Shown here: positions 15,024 to 23,305 of the stretch, in pieces
Position numbering within the stretch: the first letter of the stretch is position 1
How the letters are laid out: every line of letters begins with the position of its first letter
DNA from: Streptomyces diastatochromogenes
Lineage (GTDB): Bacteria; Actinomycetota; Actinomycetes; Streptomycetales; Streptomycetaceae
Length of the DNA: 64,000 nucleotides
Direction: 5' to 3'
Assembly: GCA_001418405.1 (NCBI GenBank)
Contig: LIQL01000004.1
Location: 206-64,205 of the forward strand
The notes under the pieces: generated by a model
What the model was told of the DNA's origin: nothing
Database searches by the model: none
Seen by the model: only the letters and a program-made list of their open reading frames with translations
Made by a program: the position numbers and the translations under genes

Positions 15024-15282
15024 GGGGGACCTTCCTGGGCTGGGCGGCGCTGTGCGGGCCGCCCGGCAGTGCAGTCCAGCGCACGCGGCGGAACCGTGTG
15101 GCGCTGGTGGGGTGGGTTGACCGGGCGATCGTGCGGCGGATGGGCTCAGCTCGACGAACGTCCGCGAATCTCGGCATCGGCCGGGCTGACGTTCCCTCAG
15201 CCGCGGTGCGCGGCGGCACCTGCCGCCGGCGGGGCGGGTTTCGCCTCCAGGGGCCCGGACAAGGCGGCCGCCGGCCGGGCTG

Positions 15283-15329
15283 TGCTCACGGCCGGTCGAC
15301 CGGTGAGACCAGCCGACCGGCCGTGAGCA
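15283..15329 (-). terminator. Terminator after the DUF4262 gene
   Basis: Perfect 16-bp arms (15283-15298 and 15314-15329, TGCTCACGGCCGGTCG and its complement) enclose a 15-base loop, 22 bases past the DUF4262 stop. The rest of the 15024-15350 gap shows no gene. Confidence 0.75.
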
Positions 15330-15350
15330 GGTGGCGCAGCACGCGGGGGT

Positions 15351-15779
15351 TCAGAACAGTGGCTGCTGGAAGGCCGTGTGATATCCCCGGGCGCCTGGGA
15401 AGAGCCCGTTCTTGTCGGGCAGGAGAACCTGCCACACGACAGGCTGGCGGCCGCGGAGGCGGTACCTCATACCCGCGAAGGGGCGCGCATCGGTGACCCG
15501 CCGGAACTGGACGGCGTATCCGGCGAGGATCCCGTCGACCAGCAGCCCCTCCCGGGGATCGAGGCCGTCCAGGATCAGGACGTCGACTGTCTGATTGAGG
15601 ACCGATTTAGCGGTGTGCAGCAACTGGCCGGTGAGGACCAGCTCGTGGTCACGGCCAGGCCGTTCGGACAGACCGACGGTGTAGGCGACGTGATCACCAG
15701 CAGGGTCCGGGAGGTACACGATGACGTGCCCCGCCCGCTGGACGATCCGGTCTGCTTCTGCGCGCGGATCCCGTTCCAC
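15351..15779 (-). CDS. DUF4262 protein (142 aa)
   Basis: The motif GDHVAYTVGLSERPGRDHELV near residue 30 is characteristic of DUF4262, a family of about 140-160 aa proteins of unknown function. Strand-rich core and length fit the family. GTG 15779 follows an AAGGAGGTG Shine-Dalgarno. A strong hairpin lies just upstream of that site, so the gene is either independently transcribed or reached by read-through from the 143-aa gene. Confidence 0.75.
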   Translation of the reverse strand: MERDPRAEADRIVQRAGHVIVYLPDPAGDHVAYTVGLSERPGRDHELVLTGQLLHTAKSVLNQTVDVLILDGLDPREGLLVDGILAGYAVQFRRVTDARPFAGMRYRLRGRQPVVWQVLLPDKNGLFPGARGYHTAFQQPLF

Positions 15780-15793
15780 GGCACCTCCTTGTG

Positions 15794-15826
15794 CTCGGGC
15801 CGTACGCCGAGTGCGTACGGCCCGAG
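15794..15826 (-). terminator. Hairpin between the 143-aa gene and the DUF4262 gene
   Basis: Perfect 14-bp arms (CTCGGGCCGTACGC, 15794-15807, with 15813-15826) close a 5-base loop. It lies 75 bases after the upstream gene and directly before the DUF4262 ribosome binding site. It may be a terminator or an attenuator. Confidence 0.65.
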
Positions 15827-15900
15827 GAGAGTGCGGTTGCAGACCCGTGCCGCGCCGGATCCGGCGAGAACTGCCCTTGCCTGACGGTGGCGACTCAGGA

Positions 15901-16332
15901 TCACGAGGCGACTGCGCGGAACGCGAGGCCGTCGGCGACGACCTGCGCCCAGTCCAGCCCGCTCCTCGTCACGAGCACGTCGGGCTCGTGCTGCCACCGC
16001 GGCCCGCCGATCGCGGGACTCAACAGGGCATGGAACAGGCAGTCCCCGCAGACGAAGGTGCCGGCCGGGCACTTCCAGCGCGGGTCCTTGCCACGAGATG
16101 TGTCTTCGTCAGCCTGGTCATGGACCAGGCCGTGACGCCACGATGCCTCGGCAAGCAGACGGTCCCAGTCCACAGCCAAGGCGACACGCTCGAGGACGGC
16201 CGCCATGGCCTCCTCGATGGACTCGTACTCGGCCGTGGGTATCCCGTCGTACTCACGCCGGTGGGGGTTCCACTTCTGGGCGCCCACAACGTCCTCGGAG
16301 AGCACCCGTACGACCGCCAGCTGGTTGGGCAT
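15901..16332 (-). CDS. Hypothetical protein with zinc-ligand-like centre (143 aa)
   Basis: It begins MPNQLAVVRVLSEDVVGAQ, with a two-strand start and a helix (IEEAMAAVLERVALAVDWDRLL). The middle has CPAGTFVCGDCLFHALL, a possible metal site. The C-terminus is EPDVLVTRSGLDWAQVVADG. No family recognised. The 222-bp space upstream (16333-16554) contains no gene I can support. Confidence 0.6.
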   Translation of the reverse strand: MPNQLAVVRVLSEDVVGAQKWNPHRREYDGIPTAEYESIEEAMAAVLERVALAVDWDRLLAEASWRHGLVHDQADEDTSRGKDPRWKCPAGTFVCGDCLFHALLSPAIGGPRWQHEPDVLVTRSGLDWAQVVADGLAFRAVAS

Positions 16333-16554
16333 GAACTCGTTCCTCTCAAGCCTTCGATGAGCCTTCGGCACGGCTCGATCGGACGGCGTGAGCCTCGGCG
16401 GAAGCGCAGGGCAGCGACCACCGTTCGCGAATCCCAGTGAGCCCTCCCGCTGCCATCCGCAGACGGAACGGACAGGCGATCCCGCTCGGGGCGCGCCGGA
16501 GGGCGACGGGCGTGATGCTGTCCCGCCTGTCGCCCGGGGCAGTATCGCGATGGC

Positions 16555-17344
16555 TCAGTCGAGGGTGGTCATCCACGCCACGAGGCCGCTCAGGTAGCGG
16601 TCCTTCGAGACGTCCGCGGCGGCGCGCAGCTGTGCCATGCCCGGCACGTACGCGTCGACTGCGTCCCGCATCCACGCCGGCATGACTTCGGCAAGCTGTT
16701 CCTTCGTCCGGCCCGGCGTCCCCCCCGGTGCCCCGGCGCTGGCCGTTGATGGCGAGCGTGCGCAGCTCCTCCTCGCCGATCGGCGTCGTGGTCGGCGAGG
16801 GGAATAGCCCCATGGCCTTCAGGATCGTGTCGTGCATCGCTCTGTCGTGCTGGGCGTCCCACAGAGCGTGGTGCTCGGGCGTGGCCTGCGCCGGGAAGTC
16901 CTGCGCGGTCAGTCCGGCGTCCTCGGCGAGGTCGGCCAGATCCCGGACACGCAACGGGACATTCGGTGGGACCTGGCCCCAGTCGTGCTCCCACAATCCT
17001 TGGAGACGGACGCCGTCCTGCCCTCCGTAGTACGCGTACAGCCGCGCTTTCGGACCCCGGGCGTAGTACTGCCCAACCTCCTCCCGGAGCACGGTGATCG
17101 GCTTGACGTCCGGGTGAGTTCTGTCCAGGGCCCCGTTCGCGGTGGTGGGGAGCAGCGGCCATACGTGTTCGCGGAGCCAGGTGGCAGCCTCGTCCGACGA
17201 GTGGCGGATGCGGTCCTCATCCAGGTTGGCGTTGATCGCGTAGTAGTCCGTGCCCTCCCGGTCGGTCAGGCCCAGCGAAATGAGTCCGGCGTTCGTGAGG
17301 TCATCGCGAAGGAACTCGCAGTCAAGGTACGTAGTTCGAAACAT
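16555..17344 (-). pseudogene. DEDDh 3'-5' exoribonuclease (RNase AS-like), frameshifted
   Basis: The N-terminal 200 residues carry YLDCEF (the D-x-E metal ligands) and HHALWDAQ (HxAxxD, Exo III), a DEDDh exonuclease like the polyadenylate-specific RNase AS family. At the C7 run 16720-16726 the frame breaks. One base fewer would continue GTGGTPGRTKEQLAEVMPAW through to a natural stop at 16555-16557, giving about 262 aa. As written, the frame runs into Arg-rich nonsense and an apparent 332-aa product. The cause may be a sequencing error in the homopolymer or a real mutation. Catalytic motifs are upstream of the break, so a truncated form could still be active. Confidence 0.75.
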
Positions 17345-17430
17345 CGTTTTTCCTTGGTGTGGTGGAGCCGGGCGCTACCGGCAGGGGGCATGTGGTCCGC
17401 TCGTCGCCTTTTATGCGGTCCAGCTGGTGT

Positions 17431-17613
17431 TCACCAGCCGGGCGGTGGCGGCGGCTCCCACGCGGAGGGCGGTTCGATCTCCCGGGTGTAGACCGGGTCG
17501 ATGACGCCGGTCGGACAGTCCGGATCGCAGTACGCACCGACGGGGGCGAAGCAGTCGGGGCACTCCTCCGCGAGAGCGGGATCGGCTGCTGGGACACGAT
17601 GGTTGTCAGACAT
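17431..17613 (-). CDS. Small Cys-motif protein (60 aa)
   Basis: Starts MSDNHRVPAADPALAEE after a GGAG. It contains CPDCFAPVGAYCDPDCPTG (four Cys), likely a zinc knuckle, and ends in a Pro-rich tail WEPPPPPGW. Proteins with the CPxCxAxxGxxCxxxCPTG pattern are common as short orphan proteins in Streptomyces. Function unknown. Confidence 0.6.
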   Translation of the reverse strand: MSDNHRVPAADPALAEECPDCFAPVGAYCDPDCPTGVIDPVYTREIEPPSAWEPPPPPGW

Positions 17614-17683
17614 AGCGGAGCTCCTGGGTAGGGACAGTGCGAAGTGCTGGCCCGTCAGCGGGCGACGCCCGCCGACGGGCGGT

Positions 17684-18097
17684 TCAGGCGGCGGCCGTGT
17701 CGTCGAAGTCGGGCTTCGGGTGTTCAGCGTCCGGGCCTGGGCAGGCGCGGACCGTGCACCAGTGGAGGCCGGCGAACGTGGCACCGCCCCAGGCAACCAG
17801 AGCCGCGGCCGCGAGCCCGCGAGCCAGCGCGTTGAAGGCGGCCGCCGACTCCCCCTTCTTCGGGGAGCGGAACTGGAGCACGTCTCCCTTTGAGCCGATC
17901 ACGCTGGAGGCTTCCTTGGCCATCCGCTGGAGCGCGGCCGGGGAGCGGGAACTGAGTATCAGCATGTGCCACGGGACGGCCACGCGCAGGGTCTCGATCA
18001 GCACGATGTTCTCGGAGGCGGCCAGGCCAGCAGAGTCCTTGCGCTTGTTCATCGCCACGGACGGGCGGGTCGGTATGGAAGGGCGAGGGGTGGGCAT
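17684..18097 (-). CDS. Hypothetical protein with one membrane helix (137 aa)
   Basis: The N-terminal 35 residues are basic. A soluble core (IETLRVAVPWHMLILSSRSPAAL) precedes a C-terminal hydrophobic helix (ALARGLAAAALVAWGGATFAG) and a short Cys-containing tail. It has a good GGAG ribosome binding site before MPTPRPSIPT. No family recognised; the tail-anchored arrangement suggests the inner membrane face. Confidence 0.55.
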   Translation of the reverse strand: MPTPRPSIPTRPSVAMNKRKDSAGLAASENIVLIETLRVAVPWHMLILSSRSPAALQRMAKEASSVIGSKGDVLQFRSPKKGESAAAFNALARGLAAAALVAWGGATFAGLHWCTVRACPGPDAEHPKPDFDDTAAA

Positions 18098-18242
18098 CGG
18101 GATCTCCTCGACTGTCGATCACGGACGGACGAGGCGGATCATGGGCATCCTCGAGGTGGTGGTCCGAACTCCCGCGAATTTCCTGCCGGGGCCGAGCGAG
18201 ATGACCTACCAGTCACCTGTCGGGAGGTCCCGGGCGTTGCTG

Positions 18243-18371
18243 TCATTCACAGGTGGGGTCGTGCAGGGAACACGAGCGGGCATGATGCCGATTGGCCGAG
18301 CCGCCGCCATCGACAGCAGGGATCTCCTCAAGGCACTCGTCGCAGACATCCGGCTTCAGGTCCTTCATCAT
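18243..18371 (-). CDS. Cys/His-rich micro-protein (42 aa)
   Basis: The frame MMKDLKPDVCDECLEEIP...HHARSCSLHDPTCE has a CxxC pair and later Cys and His residues, a composition that favours a real zinc-binding peptide over chance. An AGGAG lies about 14 bases upstream of the first ATG, farther than usual, which lowers confidence. Confidence 0.45.
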   Translation of the reverse strand: MMKDLKPDVCDECLEEIPAVDGGGSANRHHARSCSLHDPTCE

Positions 18372-18457
18372 GATTCTTCGTGTAGCTCCTGGAGTTGATG
18401 GTGAAGGAGTGGCTGGGCAGAGGGTGGTGAGGAGAAGGGCCCCGCACCGCTCCGTGG

Positions 18458-18495
18458 CCCCGCTCGGCGAGGGCAGCGACCCTCGCCGAGCGGGG
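18458..18495 (-). terminator. Terminator after the 109-aa gene
   Basis: Perfect 16-bp arms (18458-18473 and 18480-18495) around a 6-base loop, 37 bases beyond the stop at 18533. Confidence 0.8.
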
Positions 18496-18532
18496 GAATG
18501 CCATCCCTATCGGCGGCCGACCGCGATGTGCA

Positions 18533-18862
18533 TCATGAAGACGCCCGGACGACACGCAGGGCGACCTGGGCGTACTCGGCGGCCGAGGCCGGCCTGGAGA
18601 CCCTGAACATCGCCGCCAGCAGTTGCGTGTACAGCTCCCGGTCCTCCTCGGCGATGGAGTCCTTGACCAGCTGGAAGGCCGTGGTACTGAACCGCGTCAG
18701 CCTGATCTTCACGGTCTTACCGGCGGTGCCGTGGGCGTCATGGTCGACGATGCACTCGGCGCGTCCGTCATCGCCGATGGCGTTGATCCGCAGTCGCCGG
18801 TCGCGGTCGATCATGTCCTTTGCCATGTCGCGCCACACCTGGCCGACGGCTACCTCGGTCAT
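18533..18862 (-). CDS. Hypothetical protein (109 aa), VGQVWRD-type
   Basis: Begins MTEVAVGQVWRDMAKDMIDRD, with a strand-rich middle (RLRINAIGDDGRAECIVDH) and a helical C-terminus. The opening resembles a group of short actinobacterial proteins that start VxVGQxWxD and end in KIRLxRF, sometimes called DUF6354; I am not sure of that label. The Shine-Dalgarno AGAGGAAG is good. Function unknown. Confidence 0.6.
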   Translation of the reverse strand: MTEVAVGQVWRDMAKDMIDRDRRLRINAIGDDGRAECIVDHDAHGTAGKTVKIRLTRFSTTAFQLVKDSIAEEDRELYTQLLAAMFRVSRPASAAEYAQVALRVVRASS

Positions 18863-18959
18863 CTGCTTCCTCTCCTGAGAGCCTGAAACGGGAGTGTTGT
18901 TGGTGAAGCGGCCAGCCGCTGCTCGGGCTCCGAGCAGCTGTCGGGCCGAGCGGAGGGAG

Positions 18960-19550
18960 TCAGCTGCGAGAAGCAGTGGACTGCTTGGCCGCGATGGTCA
19001 ACGACGCGGCCCGCACGTGCCGTGCGACGTGCGCGTCGTTGCCGGTGTAGAGGTCGAACCCACGGCATCCCGGGACGTCCTCGCACATGCACAGCTCGGC
19101 GTACAACTCGTGCCCGTGCAGCTGGCGGTGGGAGCCGGTGTAGTAGACCTTCGTCCAGCCGAAGCGACCGGCCGAGGCGATTACCCGAACGGGATCCGGT
19201 ACGGGCTCGGCGGTGACCGGAGTCGGCTCCGCGTCCGCCGGGATCGGATACCCGGCCGACGCGTGCGCCCGCAAGATGTGGGCGAGTACGTACGGCAGGG
19301 TCCGCCCCGCCCCAGCGTAGAGAAGCTCCTCCTGGTCCAGGAGGCGCAACTCGGCGTGGCAGTCCCGGCCCTTGCGCAGAATGACGCCGAGTACGCCCGC
19401 GTCGGGGTGGGTCACGGTGAAGCCCTGGATCGGACCGATTCCGCGCAGACCGTCGGTCACGAACTCCCACTCGGCCAGGAGGCTCTCGGGCATCTCGCAG
19501 AGCGTCGCCGTGGTACCCAGCGCCGTGACGGTGAGGGCGGTGGTCTGCAT
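18960..19550 (-). CDS. Hypothetical protein (196 aa)
   Basis: Starts MQTTALTVTALGTTATLCEM after AAGGAGAA. The first 100 residues are beta-rich with a conserved-looking segment GRTLPYVLAHILRAHA. The last 60 contain CMCEDVPGCRGFDLYTGNDAHVARH, where Cys and His could bind metal. No family recognised. Its stop lies near an imperfect hairpin (18935-18960) that probably ends transcription. Confidence 0.6.
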   Translation of the reverse strand: MQTTALTVTALGTTATLCEMPESLLAEWEFVTDGLRGIGPIQGFTVTHPDAGVLGVILRKGRDCHAELRLLDQEELLYAGAGRTLPYVLAHILRAHASAGYPIPADAEPTPVTAEPVPDPVRVIASAGRFGWTKVYYTGSHRQLHGHELYAELCMCEDVPGCRGFDLYTGNDAHVARHVRAASLTIAAKQSTASRS

Positions 19551-19628
19551 GGTGAGTTCTCCTTGGCCGAGGTGGCGGTGCGGATTCCGCCGGGACGAAG
19601 CGGTCGAAGAGAACCACCGAGATCGTCA

Positions 19629-19660
19629 GCCGGGGGCACCTTGGCGAAAATGCCCCCGGC
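19629..19660 (-). terminator. Terminator after the DNA methyltransferase gene
   Basis: Arms GCCGGGGGCA (19629-19638) and TGCCCCCGGC (19651-19660) pair perfectly around a 12-base loop, 18 bases after the methyltransferase stop. Confidence 0.7.
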
Positions 19661-19678
19661 CAGGCGCCGGCGGAGGGC

Positions 19679-20947
19679 TTACGCGGCCAATGCGACAGGC
19701 TCGATGTCCTCACCGGTGATGAACTCGCTGACCATGGAGCCCAAGTCCCGCGCGATGTTCGGGGTGACAGCCATCCCGATCATCGAGATCAGCTGCTTGT
19801 CCCTATCCGCCTGCTTCTCGGCCGTGGCCACCAGCTCGTAGGCCGAGGGGAAGCCCATGGCCTGCTTCCGCTCCTCGATCGTCACGAGCCGGGCAAACCG
19901 GTCTCGCACGTCCGGGGCACGGCCGGAGACCCACATGTGGTGGTTTCCGCCGGCGGTCAGCGTGGACAGCGGCTGGGCCGTGGACCGATGCGTGGAGCCG
20001 CCGCCGCGGAGTTCCGCGATGAACGGGGCACCCTCGTACACACGATGCCCGTCCTGGATCTTGTGCCAGGTGCGCGCCCGGCGCGGGTCCAGGAACCGAT
20101 CGCCGATCCGCGGACCTGGCTGGGCATGGTCGAGGATCTCGGCGACCGGACGCAGAGCCAGCGGCTCCAGGGAAACCGCCGCGCACGCCCGGTGCGGGCA
20201 TCGCCAGGTGTACTGCCGCTTGGCCCCGTACTTGCCCCAGGGACGCTGTGGGGAGCAGGAATCGGTGAATTTGAATGCTTGCAACGCCTGCACACTGCCG
20301 TGACGTTCGCAAAACACCGTCGGCCTGCACCACTTGTCGAAGTCGGGTGTGCGGCCGACCGATTCGTGCCAGAACACCACGTACATTCGGTCGCGGCTGG
20401 TGTGCGCGGCCCGGCCGTACGCGGCCGAGTGCGCCGAGTTCATGTACAGGACGCGATGGTGATATCCCCATACGCGCATCTGCGCCAGCCACGCGTCGAA
20501 TCCGGCACCACGGTTGTGCTCCGGGCCCCACCAGCGGGCTTCGACGACATTCTCCACCACGATCGCCAGGTACTGGTGGTACTCGGCGAACCGGGGAACG
20601 CAGTGCATCGTTGCCCGTGACCGGATGGCGGTCTCGTCGGTCCCATTCGTCGAGAACAGTCCGTCGACGAACTCGCCCTGCATCCGCTTACGGCCCTGGG
20701 CGACGGTGTGGAAGGTGCACTCCGGGCTCGACCAGAGTGCGTGCGTGCGCGGCCAGGCTGACGGTACTACCTGGGACAAGTCGGCCAGGTGGACCCGCAC
20801 ACCAGGGTGATTGGCCATGTACGTGGCCACGCAGTGAGCGGCATGGTTGCCGGCCTGGGCGACGGCCGTACCGGGGACCTGCTCCAGGCCCTCGCATGCG
20901 CCACCCCCACCAGCGAACTGGTCGCTCCACGTCACGGCGTACGACAT
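19679..20947 (-). CDS. Orphan DNA (cytosine-5) methyltransferase (422 aa)
   Basis: It methylates cytosine C5 in DNA with S-adenosylmethionine. Motif I is DQFAGGGGACEGLEQ. Motif IV is SSPECTFHTVAQG, where the usual PCQ is replaced by ECT with the catalytic cysteine kept. Motif VI is IVVENVVEAR, motif VIII-like is AAHTSRDRMYVVF, and the C-terminal motif IX/X region is LVTIEERKQAMGFP. The target domain contains CERHGS and CPHRACAA. Length is normal. No restriction endonuclease is adjacent, so it is probably a solitary or anti-restriction methyltransferase of the phage/plasmid type. Confidence 0.85.
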   Translation of the reverse strand: MSYAVTWSDQFAGGGGACEGLEQVPGTAVAQAGNHAAHCVATYMANHPGVRVHLADLSQVVPSAWPRTHALWSSPECTFHTVAQGRKRMQGEFVDGLFSTNGTDETAIRSRATMHCVPRFAEYHQYLAIVVENVVEARWWGPEHNRGAGFDAWLAQMRVWGYHHRVLYMNSAHSAAYGRAAHTSRDRMYVVFWHESVGRTPDFDKWCRPTVFCERHGSVQALQAFKFTDSCSPQRPWGKYGAKRQYTWRCPHRACAAVSLEPLALRPVAEILDHAQPGPRIGDRFLDPRRARTWHKIQDGHRVYEGAPFIAELRGGGSTHRSTAQPLSTLTAGGNHHMWVSGRAPDVRDRFARLVTIEERKQAMGFPSAYELVATAEKQADRDKQLISMIGMAVTPNIARDLGSMVSEFITGEDIEPVALAA

Positions 20948-21626
20948 CAGTGCACCTCGGCCGTCTGCTCGGTGCCCGTGCAGCAGACGCGAGCGCCCCC
21001 TTGGCGGTCAGCGAACGCCGACCGCTCATGGAGAAGCAGGAAATGGCCCAAGAATGCGGAGGGAATTTGGCTGTCTCGGCCACTGCCGAGAAGGGATATC
21101 GGGTGCTTCACGTACATCGAAGGTCGGTCCCATTCGTCTCTCGTTGGCCCCGTCGGGGCGGTGTCGAGGGCGAGATTGGGATCCGAAGCAGCCCGATGCC
21201 TCGGGCCTGCGACTACGGTGCGGAGCGTGAATCAGCGGCGTGCAACGAGGCGCCGGCGAATACAGGGGAGCGCGCTCCAACGGCGTTCTCCAAAGCCGGA
21301 CAGCTTTCTTTCCCTGCGCCCCCGAGTTGGGCATCGCCCAACTCGGGGGCGTTCTCGGGCGTTCGTGATGCCCACGGCCTACCCGGCGGAAGGGACTCCG
21401 CTTGCCCTTGCACGCGGCCACCGGGCTCAGGAGCCGCTGCCCCTCGACCGCGTCGTGTCGTCCTCACCTCCGGTCGGGAGCCTGCCGCCCGAGCCTCTGC
21501 GCGACCCATTCGGCGGGGAAGGCAACACACGATGCGCATTGTCCCCTGCAGGGGTGATCGGGCATCGTCCGGAGCGGCAGGCTGCCTTAGGCTGCGCGCC
21601 GTACCGCCCGCCAGGACGACGGCAGG
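20948..21626. other. Gene-poor 680-bp region
   Basis: No convincing protein gene. It holds a short dyad in the leader of the methyltransferase gene (20963-20969 with 20983-20989), a TACGGT box at 21214-21219, and a strong hairpin at 21318-21350. The box plus hairpin could define a transcript of roughly 125 nt. A GTG-initiated frame from 21227 runs through the hairpin and is very Arg-rich, so I do not call it. Confidence 0.5.
21318..21350. terminator. Strong hairpin in a gene-free region
   Basis: Perfect 15-bp arms (GCCCCCGAGTTGGGC, 21318-21332, with 21336-21350) and a 3-base loop ATC. No gene ends directly before it on either strand. Confidence 0.75.
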
Positions 21627-22457
21627 ATGACGATGACCGCACGCCGCACTACCCCGTACGACGAGACCGTCGAGATCCCCGCGGAGTACGTGCTGCGGTT
21701 GCTCGCCTCCGTGGATCTCAGCCGGGCATGGAGCCTGGAGCATGACAAGCTCTACCGCACACAGCCGTCACCCGCGGCGATCTCCACCCTCTCCCCGGAC
21801 GAGCTGGCCGCGATGAACTTCCCGGACTTCCCGGAAGCTCACAGCGACGAGCCGGACCCGATGAACGATGACGAAGCGGCCCAGGCAATCCGGCACGCCA
21901 TCGCCGACCAGCCGCCGACCGGCCCCTGGATCATCAGCGCGGAACCCGTCCGCTGGCTGCTCCAGGACCACCGAGACCCCAGTGTGCTGTACGGCCTGGA
22001 TCCACTCGACGAGACTACGTACGAACACCCCGCCTACACCACGGTGTTCGAGGTCCACCGGCTCCTTCACGAGGGCGCCCCGAAGACCATGCGGGCGATC
22101 GCCGAGGCATTGCCCGACGAGCCCCTGACTCTTCCCCTGATCACGCTGGCTCAGGTCCGCACCGTCGTGGATGTCGGCGACTGCGTGTCCGCACTCACTC
22201 TGCGGGGGCCCGCCGAGGCCGTCACCGTGATTAGCGTCCACCGCAACATCAAGAACGACACCCCCGGCATCAGGTTCACCAACCGGGACGATCGCGAGCC
22301 GACCGGGTGGGCTTACGTCAGCGAGCTGACCCGCATCAACGGCCAGCCCGCCCTCGACCTGGTCGCGCCCTTCGCCAACGCTCAGACGCGGTACCTCGGG
22401 GCCTGGACCGCCGAGACCGCAGCGGACAGTGTCGCCGATGGCCTCGCATCGGACTGA
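21627..22457 (+). CDS. Hypothetical protein (276 aa)
   Basis: Starts MTMTARRTTPYDETVEIPAEYV. It is acidic, mostly helical in the first two thirds (HAIADQPPTGPWIISAEPVRWLL, VHRLLHEGAPKTMRAIAEALP), then strand-rich (VISVHRNIKNDTPGIRFTNRDD). A TAGGCT box at about 21589-21594 is a likely -10 element. No family recognised. It converges with the lipoprotein gene across a strong hairpin. Confidence 0.6.
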   Translation: MTMTARRTTPYDETVEIPAEYVLRLLASVDLSRAWSLEHDKLYRTQPSPAAISTLSPDELAAMNFPDFPEAHSDEPDPMNDDEAAQAIRHAIADQPPTGPWIISAEPVRWLLQDHRDPSVLYGLDPLDETTYEHPAYTTVFEVHRLLHEGAPKTMRAIAEALPDEPLTLPLITLAQVRTVVDVGDCVSALTLRGPAEAVTVISVHRNIKNDTPGIRFTNRDDREPTGWAYVSELTRINGQPALDLVAPFANAQTRYLGAWTAETAADSVADGLASD

Positions 22458-22482
22458 ACGCACCACCGCGGGCGCGTACGCA

Positions 22483-22518
22483 TGGAGCCCCATGGCTCGC
22501 ACGGGCCATGGGGCTCCA
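22483..22518. terminator. Bidirectional terminator
   Basis: Perfect 14-bp arms (TGGAGCCCCATGGC, 22483-22496, with 22505-22518) and an 8-base loop between convergent genes. Confidence 0.8.
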
Positions 22519-22522
22519 CTGA

Positions 22523-23044
22523 TCAGCAGCCGGTACGTAGCGGGACAAAGGTCAGCTTGGTGCCTTCCTTCGCCACCGCGGCCTTGGCGTAGGTTCCGGC
22601 ATCGACTTCGAACCAGCGGTCATCGCGGCGGGAGTTCCCGCCGACGTTGTCGAGTTCGACGCACCACCGGGCGGCATGAATGACCCGTTCGTAGGTCTCG
22701 GTGCCCTGCTGGACCTTCTGGCAGTCCTGGTACGGCTCCGTGGTGTACCAGGACCGCGACGTGCGCTGCTTCCCGGAGCCACTGGTGGCGGTGTGCCGGA
22801 CCCGCTTCGTCTTCGTGACGCACTGCTCGACCATGCGCGGCCGGGTGTCGCGGGTGATCTGCTTGGGCCAGTGACGCACATCGTCACGTAGCCCCGACAC
22901 GGCGCCGTCACTCCCTGGCGAGCCGCCACACGCGGCCAGCATGCCGATGAGCAGGCCCGCGACCAGCACGGCTCGGGCGCCTCGGTTCCCCGGTCGGGCG
23001 GGCGCGAGGCCGCCGCGAGCTGGGGGTGGGGTGGATATAGGCAC
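22523..23044 (-). CDS. Putative lipoprotein (173 aa)
   Basis: GTG 23044 follows AGGAG. The basic N-terminus is followed by a hydrophobic core (AVLVAGLLIGMLAAC) ending in an LAAC lipobox, so it should be exported and lipid-anchored. The mature part is hydrophilic with four more cysteines (EQCVTK, YQDCQK, ARWCVEL, RTGC) that could form disulphides outside the cell. No enzymatic motif seen. Confidence 0.7.
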   Translation of the reverse strand: MPISTPPPARGGLAPARPGNRGARAVLVAGLLIGMLAACGGSPGSDGAVSGLRDDVRHWPKQITRDTRPRMVEQCVTKTKRVRHTATSGSGKQRTSRSWYTTEPYQDCQKVQQGTETYERVIHAARWCVELDNVGGNSRRDDRWFEVDAGTYAKAAVAKEGTKLTFVPLRTGC

Positions 23045-23246
23045 AGACACTCCTGCCTGCCGGGCCGCTCCCGGACGAAGTGCCGTACGGGCACGGCCGG
23101 AACCGTGCCCGTACGGGACGGACGAATTGCGCTGAGGATCTTGGTCGGAGGCGGAGTCGGCTGGCGGTCGCGAGTTCCCCGGCAACTCGTTCCTCCAGCG
23201 AGGAATGATCAGGGCGAGAGCGGACAGGCCGCCGGCGGTGCAGAAA

Positions 23247-23293
23247 CCGGCCGAGCCCCGGCTCCTACCCAAGGGGAGCTGGGGCTCGGCCGG
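23247..23293 (-). terminator. Terminator after the 292-aa gene
   Basis: 19-base arms (23247-23265 and 23275-23293) with one G-T pair and a 9-base loop, just beyond the stop at 23306. Confidence 0.75.
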
Positions 23294-23305
23294 TTCGGCC
23301 CGCCT

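Noticed and set aside
12951-15326. 791-aa plus-strand frame
   Set aside because: It is antisense to the fully convincing DNA ligase gene.
21227-21400. Leaderless GTG frame after TACGGT
   Set aside because: It passes through a strong hairpin and is extremely Arg-rich; a non-coding transcript fits better.
20275-21630. 451-aa plus-strand frame overlapping the methyltransferase
   Set aside because: Arg/Pro-rich shadow; the methyltransferase motifs are on the other strand.
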